Shown: positions 16,957-26,117, counted from the stretch's first letter. The stretch: 64,000 bases of DNA from UBA7672 sp963738625 (GCA_963738625.1 CAVTXH010000020.1:682001-746000); one strand, 5' to 3'. Notes: generated from the sequence alone by a model not told the origin. Program-made: numbers and translations.

Positions 16957-17474
16957 CGGCGATGGCGAACACGGGCGTTACAGCGGCGCGGGCGCTTGTG
17001 CGCGTGGGCGCCGTCGCGGCGATCATCGGCGGGACCCTGCGGATCGTTTCGACCTTCGTGCCGTATCAGGCAGAGTTGGCCTGGCTCGAAGCGCTCTACG
17101 GCGTGATCGACATCTGCCTGCTGGTCGGGCTGCTGGCGGTCTATCTTGCCTGCGCGGAGGCGGCCGGCGTGGCCGGGCTGGCGCTGTTTCTGGCGGCGCT
17201 GGCGGGGCTGGCGAGCATAGTCGGGCCGGACGCGCCGGCGTTCGGCGTCGATTTCTATCGCGTAGGCGCGCTGGTGTTCGTGGCGGGGCTGGCCGGGTTC
17301 TCGATGCAGCTGCTGCGGAGGCGGGTGATGACCTACAGCGCCCTGGCCTGGGTCGCGACTTTGGCGTGCAGCCTCGCGGCGGCGGTCTTGCCGGCCGCGT
17401 TCCTGGCGGCCGGGCTGCTGTTGGGCGCGGGCTTTGTGCTGGCGGGCGTTTCGATCCTGCGGGCGCCCGCCTGA
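16953..17474 (+). CDS. Integral membrane protein, 173 residues, unknown function
   Basis: Five to six hydrophobic helices cover almost the whole length; the first begins RVGAVAAIIGGTLRIV. Only short loops with few charges connect them. I do not recognise a family, although the size and composition resemble small DUF-type bacterial membrane proteins. The start overlaps the stop of the VOC gene (ATGA at 16953), so the two are expressed together. No catalytic motif is visible. Confidence 0.8.
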   Translation: MTAMANTGVTAARALVRVGAVAAIIGGTLRIVSTFVPYQAELAWLEALYGVIDICLLVGLLAVYLACAEAAGVAGLALFLAALAGLASIVGPDAPAFGVDFYRVGALVFVAGLAGFSMQLLRRRVMTYSALAWVATLACSLAAAVLPAAFLAAGLLLGAGFVLAGVSILRAPA

Positions 17475-17839
17475 CGCCGAGCGCGGACTTTCAGCAGGCG
17501 CTGTGGTTAATGTGATCGGCTTGGGAAGATCCAGCTCCCGGCAAGGTCATCGGCCTGGAATCGGCGGCTGGCGCAGGGCTGGGGAACTATCCGGACCTTG
17601 TCGCGCGGGGCAGGTCGCCTAATTGGACAGGTATCTGCGCTCGTAAGCCGCATTACACAGACGACAGTGCGGCGTCCAATCGGCGGCCATAGGCCCAGAT
17701 GCGACGCTATCGCCGGGATCAAACTGACGAAACCGGGCGTTATACGGTCCAGCAGGGCTTGATCTCGCCGGAATTGGCTGGCGTATTTCGGGCCGCGGCA
17801 GCCTTCGATGGTGGATGGGCTCGCTGGAGGGGTCTTGAG
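17475..17839. other. Spacer with the leader of the TPR gene
   Basis: No gene is supported here. A frame in phase with the TPR gene extends up to 17699, but its product is Arg-rich and unlike a secreted N-terminus. A GGAGGGG site at 17826-17832 marks the true start at 17840. No promoter pair is convincing. Confidence 0.5.
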
Positions 17840-19111
17840 ATGAGGAAGTTTGATCAAGCCATGCGAAATGGTCTGTCTGCACTTGCACTGAGCGCGCTGG
17901 CGATCAGCGGCGTGATTGGCGTCACGGCCCTCGCGGCGCCTGCCGCCGTGGCTCAAGCAAAATCCACGAAAGAGTTCGCCGAGGCATATACGGCGGCGAA
18001 GACGCTGATCGAGGGCCGCAAATGGTCCGAGGCTCTGCCCAAGATCGACGCGGCCGCAGGTTACGCCAAGACCTCGCAGGAGAGAGGCGCCATCGCCGGT
18101 ATGAAGGTTATGGCTTACGCCAACCTCAGGAAGAATGCCGAGCTGATCAAAGCGATCCAGGAGCATCAGGCGATCGGTGGTCTCGGGGCCGGCCAACAGA
18201 AGAATTACAAAGAGATGCTCGCTGGCGCTTACGCCGCGACGGGTCAGCAGGCCAAGGCGATGGAGATCACCAAGGAACTGATCGCGGCCGGCGGCGGCGA
18301 CTCGACCCAGCTTGCCTATGTCGCGCAGGCGGCGCTTTCGGCGAAGAAATATGACGAGGCGACCAGCTACGCCAACAAGGCGATCGAGAAGGCGAAGGCC
18401 GAGGGCAAGAAGCCCCAGTCGGCGCACTACAACATCCTGCTGACCTCCTATCGCGACACCGCGAAGATGGATCAGTACTATTCGACGCTCGAGCGCGTCG
18501 CGCCGATGTTCAACAGCGAGAACTACTGGAAGCCGCTGATCGAGAAGGCGAAGTCCGAGCCGAAGTTCAAGTCGGCCGACGGCCTGCTCGACGTCTATCG
18601 CACGCTTGAAGCCGCTGGCGTCAAACTGACAGACGCCAACAAGTTGGAGATGGGCGAACAGGCTCTGACGCGCGAGATGCCGATCGAGTCCGAGAAGATC
18701 CTTTCGCCGCTGGTGAAGTCCGGCTTCCTCGGCGGACCGAAGGACAGCAAAGCTGACCGCAACAAGAAGCTTTTTGCGACGGCTGAAACCAACGCCAAGG
18801 CCGCCAAGGCCGGCGGGCTCGAAAAGGCCGAGGCCGATGCCGCCGCCAAGGCGACGGGCGACGGCTACGCCAAGGTCGGCGAGGCCTATTACACCAACGG
18901 CAATTATCCCAAGGCGATCGAGTTGATCCAGAAGGGCATCGACAAGGGCCAGATGGAGCCTGGCGCGCTCGCTTTCGCGCAGCTTCACCTCGGCATGGCC
19001 CAGTTCAAGGCCGGCAAGAAGGACGACGCCCGCAAGACCTGGTCGACCATCAAGGCCGACAATGGCGCTGGCTGGCTGGCCCGGTCGTGGACGGCGCTGT
19101 CGCGCAGCTGA
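17840..19111 (+). CDS. Secreted TPR-repeat protein
   Basis: A 423-residue exported protein. The signal peptide runs to about residue 39 (LSALALSALAISGVIGV, cleavage after AAVAQA). The rest is helical and Lys/Ala-rich with TPR-like units, for example YVAQAALSAKKYDEATSYAN near 210 and YAKVGEAYYTNGNYPKAIEL near 355. TPR proteins act as scaffolds, here in the periplasm or at the outer membrane; no enzyme motif is seen. The start at 17840 has a strong GGAGGGG site. A terminator follows, and the gene seems monocistronic. Confidence 0.88.
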   Translation: MRKFDQAMRNGLSALALSALAISGVIGVTALAAPAAVAQAKSTKEFAEAYTAAKTLIEGRKWSEALPKIDAAAGYAKTSQERGAIAGMKVMAYANLRKNAELIKAIQEHQAIGGLGAGQQKNYKEMLAGAYAATGQQAKAMEITKELIAAGGGDSTQLAYVAQAALSAKKYDEATSYANKAIEKAKAEGKKPQSAHYNILLTSYRDTAKMDQYYSTLERVAPMFNSENYWKPLIEKAKSEPKFKSADGLLDVYRTLEAAGVKLTDANKLEMGEQALTREMPIESEKILSPLVKSGFLGGPKDSKADRNKKLFATAETNAKAAKAGGLEKAEADAAAKATGDGYAKVGEAYYTNGNYPKAIELIQKGIDKGQMEPGALAFAQLHLGMAQFKAGKKDDARKTWSTIKADNGAGWLARSWTALSRS

Positions 19112-19148
19112 TTGGCGCGGACCTCACGGTCCTGAAGCCGAGAACAGT

Positions 19149-19180
19149 GACCCGGCTGGAAGCAGCCGGGTCTTTTGTTT
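19149..19180 (+). terminator. Terminator of the TPR gene
   Basis: A 10-bp perfect stem (19149-19158 with 19163-19172) and a GAAG tetraloop are followed by TTTTGTTT. Confidence 0.93.
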
Positions 19181-19198
19181 CCGGGCCAGCGCCGGACC

Positions 19199-20887
19199 TC
19201 AGACCGTGGCGAGGCGTTTGGCGGCTTCGTTGCGGAGCTCGCGCTTGTTGATCTTGCCGGTGGCGCCGCGCGGCAGCGGATCGCCGACGATGTGGAAGTA
19301 GCGCGGGATCTGGAATTTCGCGAGGCGCGGCTCCAGGAACTTCCGCAAATCGGCTTCGCTGACCGGTTTGCTGACATAGAGCGTGGCGGCGACTTCCTCG
19401 CCCAAGCGTTCGTCCGGCACGCCGTAGACGCAGGCTTCGGCGACGTCGGGGTGTTCCTGCAGGGCGTATTCGACCGCGCCGCAGCCGATGTTCTCGCCGC
19501 CGCGGATGACGAGGTCCTTGATGCGGTCGACGATGAAGAGGAAGCCCTCGTCGTCGACGATCGCGACGTCGCCGGTTCGGAACCATTCGCCGTCGAATTC
19601 CTTGGCGTTGGCGTCGGGGCGGCGCCAGTAGCCGCGCATGATCGAGGCGCCGCGGATCTGCAGCTCGCCGCGCTGGCCGGTCGGGACTTCGCGGCCCTGT
19701 TCGTCGACGATGCGGATGTCGAGCACGGCGGAGACGCGGCCGGAGCTTTCCGGCTTGCGAAGATAGTCGCCCGCCGCGATGCCGACGCCGATGGCGTTGG
19801 TTTCGGTCATGCCCCAGCCGGTGCCGGGCTTGGCCTTGTCGAACACGGCGTCGATGGAGCGGACCTGCTCCGGCGCGCGCGAAGCGCCGCCGCCGCCGAG
19901 CGAGACGAGGGTAGGGAATTTCCGGCCGGTCTTGCGGGCATAGGCCACGAGGTCGCCGGTGATGGCGGGCGTCGCGACCATGTGTGTGACGCCCTCGGTC
20001 TCGATGATGTCGGCGCCGCGTTCGACGTCCCATTTGTACATCATCACGATGCGGCGCTGGAAACGGTAGGAGGACATGTAGCAGGAGAGCAGGCCGGTGA
20101 CGTGGAAGAGCGGAATGGCCAGCAACATGACGGATTGCGGCGGCGGCGGATCGGCTGGCGGCTTCTCGATCAGGCCTGTCATCCATGCGGCATGGAGGTC
20201 GAGCTCCCACGACAGCAGCGCGGATATGACGTTGCGGTGCGTCGAGACGGCGCCTTTCGGATGGCCGGTGGAGCCGGAGGTGAACAGCATCTGCAGGTCG
20301 TCGTCGGGGAGGACCTGAATGTCGGGCATTTCGGTCCGGAACGGCGCTTTCACGATGTCCGACAACGCCCGGGCGCCGGCGGGCAACGGCCGAGTGAGGC
20401 GTACGCCGATGATAGCGAGATTCTTCGGCGGGTTGGCGATGGCGGCGAAGCGGTCAAGGCGCTCCTGGTCGGCGATCAGGACTTGCGGCTCGCAGTTCTC
20501 GAGGCCGAAGGCCATCTCGTCCGGCGACCACAGCGCGTTCATGGCGACGAACATCGCGCCGATGGATGACACCGCCACGTAGGAGATGATCCATTCGGGA
20601 TAGTTGCGCATCGAGACGGCGACACGGTCGCCTTGCGCGACGCCGTAGTCGTTGACGAGAGCGTGGGCGAGGGTGCAGGCGCGCTGCCAGGTGTCCTCGA
20701 AGGTAAGGCGTTCGTCCTCGTAGGTGAGGAAGAGCTTGTCGCTGCGCGTGGCGGCGAAAATCTCCCGGAGGTTGGCTGGAGCGTTCTTGAACGCGCGGAT
20801 ATGGCGGCCGATAGCCTCGGTCTTCACGATCTCGAACGGCTGGCCCGGAGCTGTCAGCGCGGCCAGAGCCTCATTTCTCGTAACCAA
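19199..20887 (-). CDS. Class I acyl-CoA synthetase / AMP-dependent ligase
   Basis: A 562-residue adenylate-forming enzyme that activates a carboxylic acid, probably a fatty or aryl acid, with ATP and joins it to CoA. The P-loop-like motif LFTSGSTGHPKGAVSTHRN is near residue 190. GWGMTETNA follows near 355. The hinge motif GEWFRTGDVAIVDDEGF is near 440, and the catalytic Lys in GKINKREL is near 550. The start codon is TTG with a good AAGGAAG site. The MDR oxidoreductase gene lies upstream on the same strand, 148 bases away, so both may serve one degradation pathway. The acid substrate is not evident. Confidence 0.92.
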   Translation of the reverse strand: MVTRNEALAALTAPGQPFEIVKTEAIGRHIRAFKNAPANLREIFAATRSDKLFLTYEDERLTFEDTWQRACTLAHALVNDYGVAQGDRVAVSMRNYPEWIISYVAVSSIGAMFVAMNALWSPDEMAFGLENCEPQVLIADQERLDRFAAIANPPKNLAIIGVRLTRPLPAGARALSDIVKAPFRTEMPDIQVLPDDDLQMLFTSGSTGHPKGAVSTHRNVISALLSWELDLHAAWMTGLIEKPPADPPPPQSVMLLAIPLFHVTGLLSCYMSSYRFQRRIVMMYKWDVERGADIIETEGVTHMVATPAITGDLVAYARKTGRKFPTLVSLGGGGASRAPEQVRSIDAVFDKAKPGTGWGMTETNAIGVGIAAGDYLRKPESSGRVSAVLDIRIVDEQGREVPTGQRGELQIRGASIMRGYWRRPDANAKEFDGEWFRTGDVAIVDDEGFLFIVDRIKDLVIRGGENIGCGAVEYALQEHPDVAEACVYGVPDERLGEEVAATLYVSKPVSEADLRKFLEPRLAKFQIPRYFHIVGDPLPRGATGKINKRELRNEAAKRLATV

Positions 20888-21035
20888 CGCGTCTTCCTTC
20901 CCGCCCTAGTTTCAGGTCGCGGGCGACGCATCTGACGGCGTCGTCCCGACGGCCCCGCTCTAGCATGACGTGGCGTTAGCTGCGAAGCCGTCAGGCTGCT
21001 GGATCGATGAGGTATTTCGTCTCGGGCGCTGGCTG

Positions 21036-22175
21036 CTACAGGCTCGGGTTGATGAGATATTTCTCGCCCGTCGCCCGCTTGTTGTACTCGGCGATGATCG
21101 CCGGGTTCAACGCATCGCGCAGTGAGATCACCTTGGTGTAGTGGCTGGCGAAGGTGGTCTTCAGCTCGGCCACCACACGTTCGCGCAGCTTTTGCGCCTC
21201 GGCGGCGCCGATCTTCTGCAGGAAGGGCGTCAGCAGGAAGCCGCCCACGCCCCAGGCCATGCCATAGGCGGCGGTGAGGATGGTCGGTTCGGTAGAGAGG
21301 CGGCCGTAGATGTAGACCTGCTTGTGGGTGGACGAGCCATAGCGGCTATAGGCGCCGGGCTTGGAGTTCAGCGCGATTTCCATCGCCGCCAGGATCTGGC
21401 CGGCGAGCTTGCCGCCGCCGATGGCGTCGAAGGCGAGCGTCGCGCCGGTGTCCTTCAGCGCCGAGATCAGGTCTTCCATGAAGGTGGTCTTGGAGGAGTC
21501 GACGATGTGCTTCGCGCCGATGTCGCGGAGGATTTTCGTCTGCTCGTCGCTGCGCACGACGTTGACCAGCTCGACGCCGTCCTTGAGGCAGATCTTGTTC
21601 AGCATCTGGCCCAGGTTGGAGGCTGCGGCGGTGTGGACGAGGGCGGTGTGGCCCTCCATGCGCATGGTCTGGACCATGGCGAGGGCGGTCAACGGGTTGA
21701 CGAAGCAGGAGGCGCCGTCGGCGGCGGCAGCGTCCGAGGGGAGCGGCAGGCACATCGCCACCTTGATGGTGCGGTATTGCGCGTACATGGCGCCGCCGAG
21801 GATGGCGACGGTCTTGCCGAGCAGTTTCTGCGCCTCGGGCGAGGATCCGGCCTTGACGACCACGCCTGCGCCTTCATTGCCGACGGGCATCGCCTCGTCG
21901 ATGCGCGCAGCGACGGCGCGCATGAACGCCTCCGGCACCTTTGCCGTAACGACAGGCCGGTCGGCCGTGCCTGTGGCCTTGAGGGTGGAGACGTCGGCCG
22001 GGCCGAGCAGGAGGCCGAGGTCGGATGGGTTGATGGGGGACGCCTCGACGCGGACGACCACTTCATCGGCAGCGGGTTCGGCGACCGGCACGCTGGCGAG
22101 CGAAAGCTCGAGTTCACCGCTTTTCTTCACCAGGGAGCGAAGCTGGAGACCTTCCGCCGGAACCGATGCAGCCAT
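21036..22175 (-). CDS. MDR-family zinc-less alcohol dehydrogenase / quinone reductase-like protein
   Basis: A 379-residue medium-chain dehydrogenase/reductase. The N-terminal GroES-like part has EVVVRVEASPINPSDLGLL near 40-60 and VGNEGAGVV near 100. The nucleotide-binding part contains VHTAAASNLGQML near 180, where the usual glycine-rich AVGxG loop is altered, and FDAIGGGKLAGQIL near 250. No structural zinc Cys cluster is seen. An enoyl or quinone reduction with NAD(P)H is likely. The ATG at 22175 has a GGGAG site; a longer frame begins at 22235. It precedes the acyl-CoA synthetase on the same strand. Confidence 0.88.
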   Translation of the reverse strand: MAASVPAEGLQLRSLVKKSGELELSLASVPVAEPAADEVVVRVEASPINPSDLGLLLGPADVSTLKATGTADRPVVTAKVPEAFMRAVAARIDEAMPVGNEGAGVVVKAGSSPEAQKLLGKTVAILGGAMYAQYRTIKVAMCLPLPSDAAAADGASCFVNPLTALAMVQTMRMEGHTALVHTAAASNLGQMLNKICLKDGVELVNVVRSDEQTKILRDIGAKHIVDSSKTTFMEDLISALKDTGATLAFDAIGGGKLAGQILAAMEIALNSKPGAYSRYGSSTHKQVYIYGRLSTEPTILTAAYGMAWGVGGFLLTPFLQKIGAAEAQKLRERVVAELKTTFASHYTKVISLRDALNPAIIAEYNKRATGEKYLINPSL

Positions 22176-22341
22176 GTTCAACTCCCTAAGAATGTCTTGT
22201 GGACCGGCTTTAGCACCGGGACTTCCATCGACCATAGCCCATTTTCTGCCCGCAGAGGCGGGATCGGTGAAATTTCATCGATCGCCTGAAGCCGATGGAA
22301 GGCATGAGCGGTGTACAACTCTTCCAATCCGGGAGGGATCC

Positions 22342-22563
22342 ATGACGACCGATAAAGCCAAACGCGACGGACTGACCGTGCTCGGCAAGACCGTCGCCTG
22401 CGTCGCCGTGCTGATGTCTGGCGCGTTTGTCGTCGTGAAGTCGAACCGCACGGCCGCTGCGGCCCCGATCGCGGCAGTCGGCGCGCACGACGAATACCGC
22501 TGTCCGGTCCAGCACACCGGCGATGGCGTCGCGATCCCCGATATCGATCCGCGCTGCATCTAG
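22342..22563 (+). CDS. Small protein with one N-terminal membrane segment
   Basis: A 73-residue product with a strong GGGAGGG site before the ATG. A hydrophobic segment VLGKTVACVAVLMSGAFVVV lies at about 13-32. It is followed by a short exported tail with two cysteines (YRCPVQHTG and PRCI at the very end), which could form a disulfide. It resembles no family I can name. The gene stands alone between the divergent MDR gene and a DUF6489 gene. Confidence 0.72.
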   Translation: MTTDKAKRDGLTVLGKTVACVAVLMSGAFVVVKSNRTAAAAPIAAVGAHDEYRCPVQHTGDGVAIPDIDPRCI

Positions 22564-22699
22564 GTCGGCAGCAGCGCCGGGTTTTCGCCACGAAGCTTGA
22601 CCGGGGATGAAGCCCCGCAGAGATTGACTGCGACTGACAGGAGTTGCGGCCACGGCGCGGAGGTCGTGCGCCAGCCCGAGGTCCGCTGGAGAACAAGGC

Positions 22700-22957
22700 A
22701 TGAAACTCAACATGACGGTGGAATGCACGCCGGAGGAAGCGCGCGCCTTCCTCGGCCTGCCGGACCTGACGCCGGTCAACGAAACGCTCGTGAGCGCGGT
22801 GAAGCAGCGCATCGAGCAGAACATCGAGATGGTGAGTCCCGAGTTCTACCTGAAGCAGTGGTATTCAATGGGCGGGCAGGCGACTGACTCGTTCATGCAG
22901 ATGATGACCGCAGGCGCGCGCGCCGCGACCGGAGACGCGCCGGCCAAGAAGGGATAG
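22700..22957 (+). CDS. DUF6489-family small protein
   Basis: An 85-residue soluble protein with the family-like opening MKLNMTVECTPEEARAFLGL and the segment SPEFYLKQW near residue 48. DUF6489 proteins are short, helical and confined mainly to alphaproteobacteria; their function is unknown. The retropepsin-PDZ gene starts 17 bases downstream, so the two may be co-transcribed. Confidence 0.8.
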   Translation: MKLNMTVECTPEEARAFLGLPDLTPVNETLVSAVKQRIEQNIEMVSPEFYLKQWYSMGGQATDSFMQMMTAGARAATGDAPAKKG

Positions 22958-22974
22958 CGCCTGAAGGAGGGCAT

Positions 22975-24126
22975 ATGCCGACGCAGCGTTCGGGCGGGCT
23001 CGCGAACCGGCTGAGTGTGGTGCTGGCGGCCGTGTGCGTTTGCGGTTCGGCTTCGGCGGACGAGCTGCCGATCAACGTTATCCGGAATCATCCCTTCATC
23101 GAAGTCTCGATCAACGGCCGCCCGACGGTGGCGCTGCTCGATACCGGCGCGGCGGCGTCCTGGATCGATGACGACCTGGCGGCGGAGCTCGGCATCGGTG
23201 CGCTGTGGAAACTCGCTGAAGCCGAAGGCGCCTCCGGCCCCTATGTGCGCAACGACCGTACGGTGCCCGCCGGGGTGACGATCGGTTCCGTCGTATCCGA
23301 GGAAAGGACGCTCGGCCTGATCGATGTCGACGCGATCTTCGGCGAATTGCCGGAGGGCGAGGCGATGCCCCGCGCCATCATCGGCCTCGACATCCTTCGA
23401 AACTACGTGATCGAGCTCGATTTCGACCGCTCTGTCGCCGGCTTCACGCGGAGCGACGCCTACACTGACTTTCCGGCCAAAGGCGCGATTGCGCTGGAGC
23501 GGATGTCGGGCCTGCGCCTGTTGCGCACGAAGCTCGATGGCGTCGATGCGCTGGCCGTGGTCGATACGGGCGCGACGAGCGCGGTGCATCTGTCGGTCGA
23601 TTTCGAAAGCGCCGTCAATCTCGGCCGCCGGCCGGGATCGCAGACGCTGGTGAGCAGCGTCGCGGGGGTTCACCAGCGGCCGATCACATCGCTGGAGCGG
23701 GTGGAGTTCGCCGGCCGGACGTTCGCCGATGCGCCGCTGACGCTATCTGCCCAGCCGCTCGGCGACAGGATCGATGCGGTGATCGGCATGCAGCTGCTGG
23801 GGCAGTTCAACTTGATCCTCGATTTCGCGCGCTCGCGCATGTGGATGACGCCGAATGCAAGTTACGGAATGCCGTTCCGACGCGACCGGGTAGGGCTGCA
23901 CACCCTGGGCGACAGGCTGGAGGACGGCAGCGGCGTGCTTGTGCTCGTGGCGCCGGGAAGTCCCGCGGAGAAGGCCGGTTTCAAGAGCGGCGAAATCGTG
24001 AAGGAATTTCGCGATGAGGCCGGCGCCAAGATCGATAGCGGCCGCGACGTTGCGACGGGGCAGAAAGTGACCGTCGTGATGGGCGACGGTTCGACCCGAA
24101 ATCTGATCGGCGCGGAATACTATTGA
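22975..24126 (+). CDS. Secreted two-lobed retropepsin-like aspartic protease with C-terminal PDZ
   Basis: A 383-residue protein. The signal peptide ends near residue 29 (GSASADEL). Two retropepsin-type catalytic triads are visible, VALLDTGAAAS near 57 and AVVDTGATSA near 198. One chain could therefore form the dimer-like active site of an aspartic protease. Hydrophobic-hydrophobic-Gly partners occur at GLDILRNYV and GMQLLGQFN. From about 305 a PDZ-like module follows (GVLVLVAPGSPAEKAGFKSG), which usually binds substrate C-termini. The gene has a GGAGGG site. Its likely place is the periplasm, and its substrates are unknown. Confidence 0.88.
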   Translation: MPTQRSGGLANRLSVVLAAVCVCGSASADELPINVIRNHPFIEVSINGRPTVALLDTGAAASWIDDDLAAELGIGALWKLAEAEGASGPYVRNDRTVPAGVTIGSVVSEERTLGLIDVDAIFGELPEGEAMPRAIIGLDILRNYVIELDFDRSVAGFTRSDAYTDFPAKGAIALERMSGLRLLRTKLDGVDALAVVDTGATSAVHLSVDFESAVNLGRRPGSQTLVSSVAGVHQRPITSLERVEFAGRTFADAPLTLSAQPLGDRIDAVIGMQLLGQFNLILDFARSRMWMTPNASYGMPFRRDRVGLHTLGDRLEDGSGVLVLVAPGSPAEKAGFKSGEIVKEFRDEAGAKIDSGRDVATGQKVTVVMGDGSTRNLIGAEYY

Positions 24127-24145
24127 GTTCGGGTTGCCGCCGTCG

Positions 24146-24304
24146 ATGCCGCCTCGATTCCGGAGGCGACGGACATGGACCTCGACAACGGCCCGCTGCT
24201 TCCCGGCATTCCAGCTACAGGACAGGCCTGCCCAGATCGATGCTTTCCTAGCCAATACGATCGTGACCGGGGGGCTGCTGGCGCTGGCCGCCGCGGGAAT
24301 GTAG
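24146..24304 (+). other. Possible remnant of a small gene, frame-broken
   Basis: Two frames each look partly coding. One upstream frame reads AASIPEATDMDLDNGPLLPG. A second frame, +1 relative to it, ends IVTGGLLALAAAGM before TAG at 24302-24304. Joined by a single frameshift near 24230 they would make a short protein with a C-terminal hydrophobic helix. As it stands neither frame is convincing alone. Confidence 0.25.
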
Positions 24305-24332
24305 GTAGCGGGCTGGATTGGAGCTCGCCCCG

Positions 24333-25034
24333 ATGTCGGACATCGCGAAACGCAACGCCGCCGAAGCCGCGCTGAAGCTGGTCGAGCCCGGCATGGTGCT
24401 TGGGCTGGGCACGGGATCGACCGCGGCGATCTTCGTGAAACTGCTGGCCGAGCGGGTGAAGCAGGGACTCGATATCGTCGGCACGCCGACGTCGGAAGCA
24501 ACGCACCGGCTGGCGCGCGAGCTGGGCATCAAGCTGGCCGATCCGGACGATCTCGAGCACATCGACCTCACCGTCGACGGGGCCGACGAGTTCGATCCGC
24601 AGCTGCGACTGATCAAGGGCGGCGGCGCCGCGCTGCTGCGCGAGAAGATCATCGCCGATGCGTCGATCCGCATGGCGGTGATCACCGACAAGTCGAAGGA
24701 GGTTACGCAGCTGGGCCGGTTCCCGCTGCCGATCGAGATCAATCCGTTCGCCGCGGAGCTGACGCGCCGGCGCATCCATATGACGGCGCAGCTGCTGGGC
24801 CTCAACGAGGCCACCAGCGTGTGGCGTATGGCGACGGGAGAGAGCCTGCTGCACACCGATGGCGGCCACCTGATCCTCGACCTGCGCTGCGTGGTGATTC
24901 CCGATGCCGACGAGCTTTCGGCCGCGCTGGACGAGATCCCCGGCGTCGTGGAGCACGGCCTGTTCATTGGCTATGCCGACACGGTGATCATCGGCGAAGA
25001 GACTGGCGTGCGCATTATCGAGCGCGGCGAATGA
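24333..25034 (+). CDS. rpiA: Ribose-5-phosphate isomerase A
   Basis: A 233-residue RpiA, which interconverts ribose-5-phosphate and ribulose-5-phosphate in the pentose phosphate pathway. The phosphate-binding loop GLGTGSTA is near residues 24-31. The catalytic DGADEFD is near 85, with KGGGAALLREK near 99 and a conserved lysine-rich ITDKSKEV near 120. Length and order are standard. The ATG at 24333 is chosen over a TTG at 24318; GGAG lies ten bases upstream. A lipoprotein gene follows at once. Confidence 0.97.
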   Translation: MSDIAKRNAAEAALKLVEPGMVLGLGTGSTAAIFVKLLAERVKQGLDIVGTPTSEATHRLARELGIKLADPDDLEHIDLTVDGADEFDPQLRLIKGGGAALLREKIIADASIRMAVITDKSKEVTQLGRFPLPIEINPFAAELTRRRIHMTAQLLGLNEATSVWRMATGESLLHTDGGHLILDLRCVVIPDADELSAALDEIPGVVEHGLFIGYADTVIIGEETGVRIIERGE

Positions 25035-25063
25035 GCTCCACAAGTTTCATGCAAAGGAAAATG

Positions 25064-25615
25064 ATGATGCGGTCAGTGATGTTGACGGGGGCGGCGTTCG
25101 CCATGCTTGCGGCGTGCAGCCCGGCAGGCCCCAAGGGCAGCGAGGAAGAGCTGGCGGCGAAGATCGTCGATGCACAGGGCGTGCTCGACCTCGGCGAACA
25201 GACGCTGATGGAGGTGGTCAACGCGCAGATCCAGAGCGTCGCGATGCAGAACCCGAACCTCACTCAGGAGCAGGGCCAGAAGCTGCAGGCCGCGATCCGC
25301 GCGAACATCGAAGCCGAGCTGCCGGCTTTGAAGAAGGACATGGCGGGTTTCCTAGCCGAGACCTTCGACGCCAAGGAACTGCAGACCTATTATGACTTCG
25401 TCGGCTCGACCGAAGGCGACACGATCAAGAACCGCATCCCGCCGGTAATGCAGAAGAGCCTTGAGGCGGCCGACAAGATGACGACGAAGGCCGTCGACAA
25501 GGCTGTGGCCGAAGTTATGGGCGCGCCTGCCGGTGCGGCGGCGCCTGCTGCTCCGGCCGATGGCGCCGCACCTGCGCCGGCAGCCGAGACTGCCAAGCCA
25601 ACAAAGCCGCAATAG
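25064..25615 (+). CDS. DUF2059-type lipoprotein
   Basis: A 183-residue lipoprotein. The lipobox is FAMLAACS, with Cys near residue 19. The middle (GFLAETFDAKELQTYYDFVG near 110) matches the style of the DUF2059 domain, a helical periplasmic domain of unknown role. The C-terminus is an Ala/Pro low-complexity tail. An AAAGGAAA site favours the ATG at 25064 or 25067, although an ATG at 25031 overlaps the rpiA stop as ATGA. It is probably co-transcribed with rpiA, with no obvious functional link. Confidence 0.82.
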   Translation: MMRSVMLTGAAFAMLAACSPAGPKGSEEELAAKIVDAQGVLDLGEQTLMEVVNAQIQSVAMQNPNLTQEQGQKLQAAIRANIEAELPALKKDMAGFLAETFDAKELQTYYDFVGSTEGDTIKNRIPPVMQKSLEAADKMTTKAVDKAVAEVMGAPAGAAAPAAPADGAAPAPAAETAKPTKPQ

Positions 25616-25734
25616 TTCGCGCGCAAGCTGCCGTGTTCGCTGTGTGGAACGGGTTGCCGGGTGAAGGCCCGGTGTTAGCTTCCCGCCCACACCGGATGTC
25701 AGAGTCCGGCAGAAGATGCTCAGGGAGAAAAAGT

Positions 25735-26100
25735 ATGCGTATTGTCGTGGGAATGATGACGGCCGGCGCGCTCGCCATGATGGGCGCTGCGTGGGCCGCG
25801 CCTCCTGGCGTGACCGAAAAGGAGGGCGCGTTCATAGCGCCGGATGGCAAGCCGCTCTACACCTTCGCTCGCGACACGACGCCGGGCAAATCGGCCTGCA
25901 ACGGTCCGTGCGCCACGGCCTGGCCGCCGCTCGCGGCTGCCGCTGACGCGAAAGCCGACGCCGACTGGACCATCGTCACGCGCGACGACGGCGCCAAGAT
26001 GTGGGCCTACAAGGGCAAGCCGCTCTACACGTTCGCCAAGGATACGGCGGGCGCAGCGGCCACGGGCGTTTCGGTCAACTGGCCGCTCGCCACGAAGTAA
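25735..26100 (+). CDS. Secreted small repeat protein (COG4315-like)
   Basis: A 121-residue exported protein with signal peptide MRIVVGMMTAGALAMMGAAW. The mature part has two copies of a motif, GKPLYTFARDT near 38 and GKPLYTFAKDT near 98, between which CNGPCATAWPPL supplies a Cys-x3-Cys pair. This is the layout of the COG4315 family of small secreted proteins, whose role is unknown, although electron-transfer or metal association has been suggested. A GGGAG site precedes the ATG, and a terminator follows. Confidence 0.85.
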   Translation: MRIVVGMMTAGALAMMGAAWAAPPGVTEKEGAFIAPDGKPLYTFARDTTPGKSACNGPCATAWPPLAAAADAKADADWTIVTRDDGAKMWAYKGKPLYTFAKDTAGAAATGVSVNWPLATK

Positions 26101-26117
26101 AACTGAACGAATTGAAG

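Noticed and set aside
19175..20569. Plus-strand open frame of 464 codons opposite the acyl-CoA synthetase
   Set aside because: Its composition (Asp/Gly/Arg/His) is typical of shadow frames; no start signal or domain is seen.
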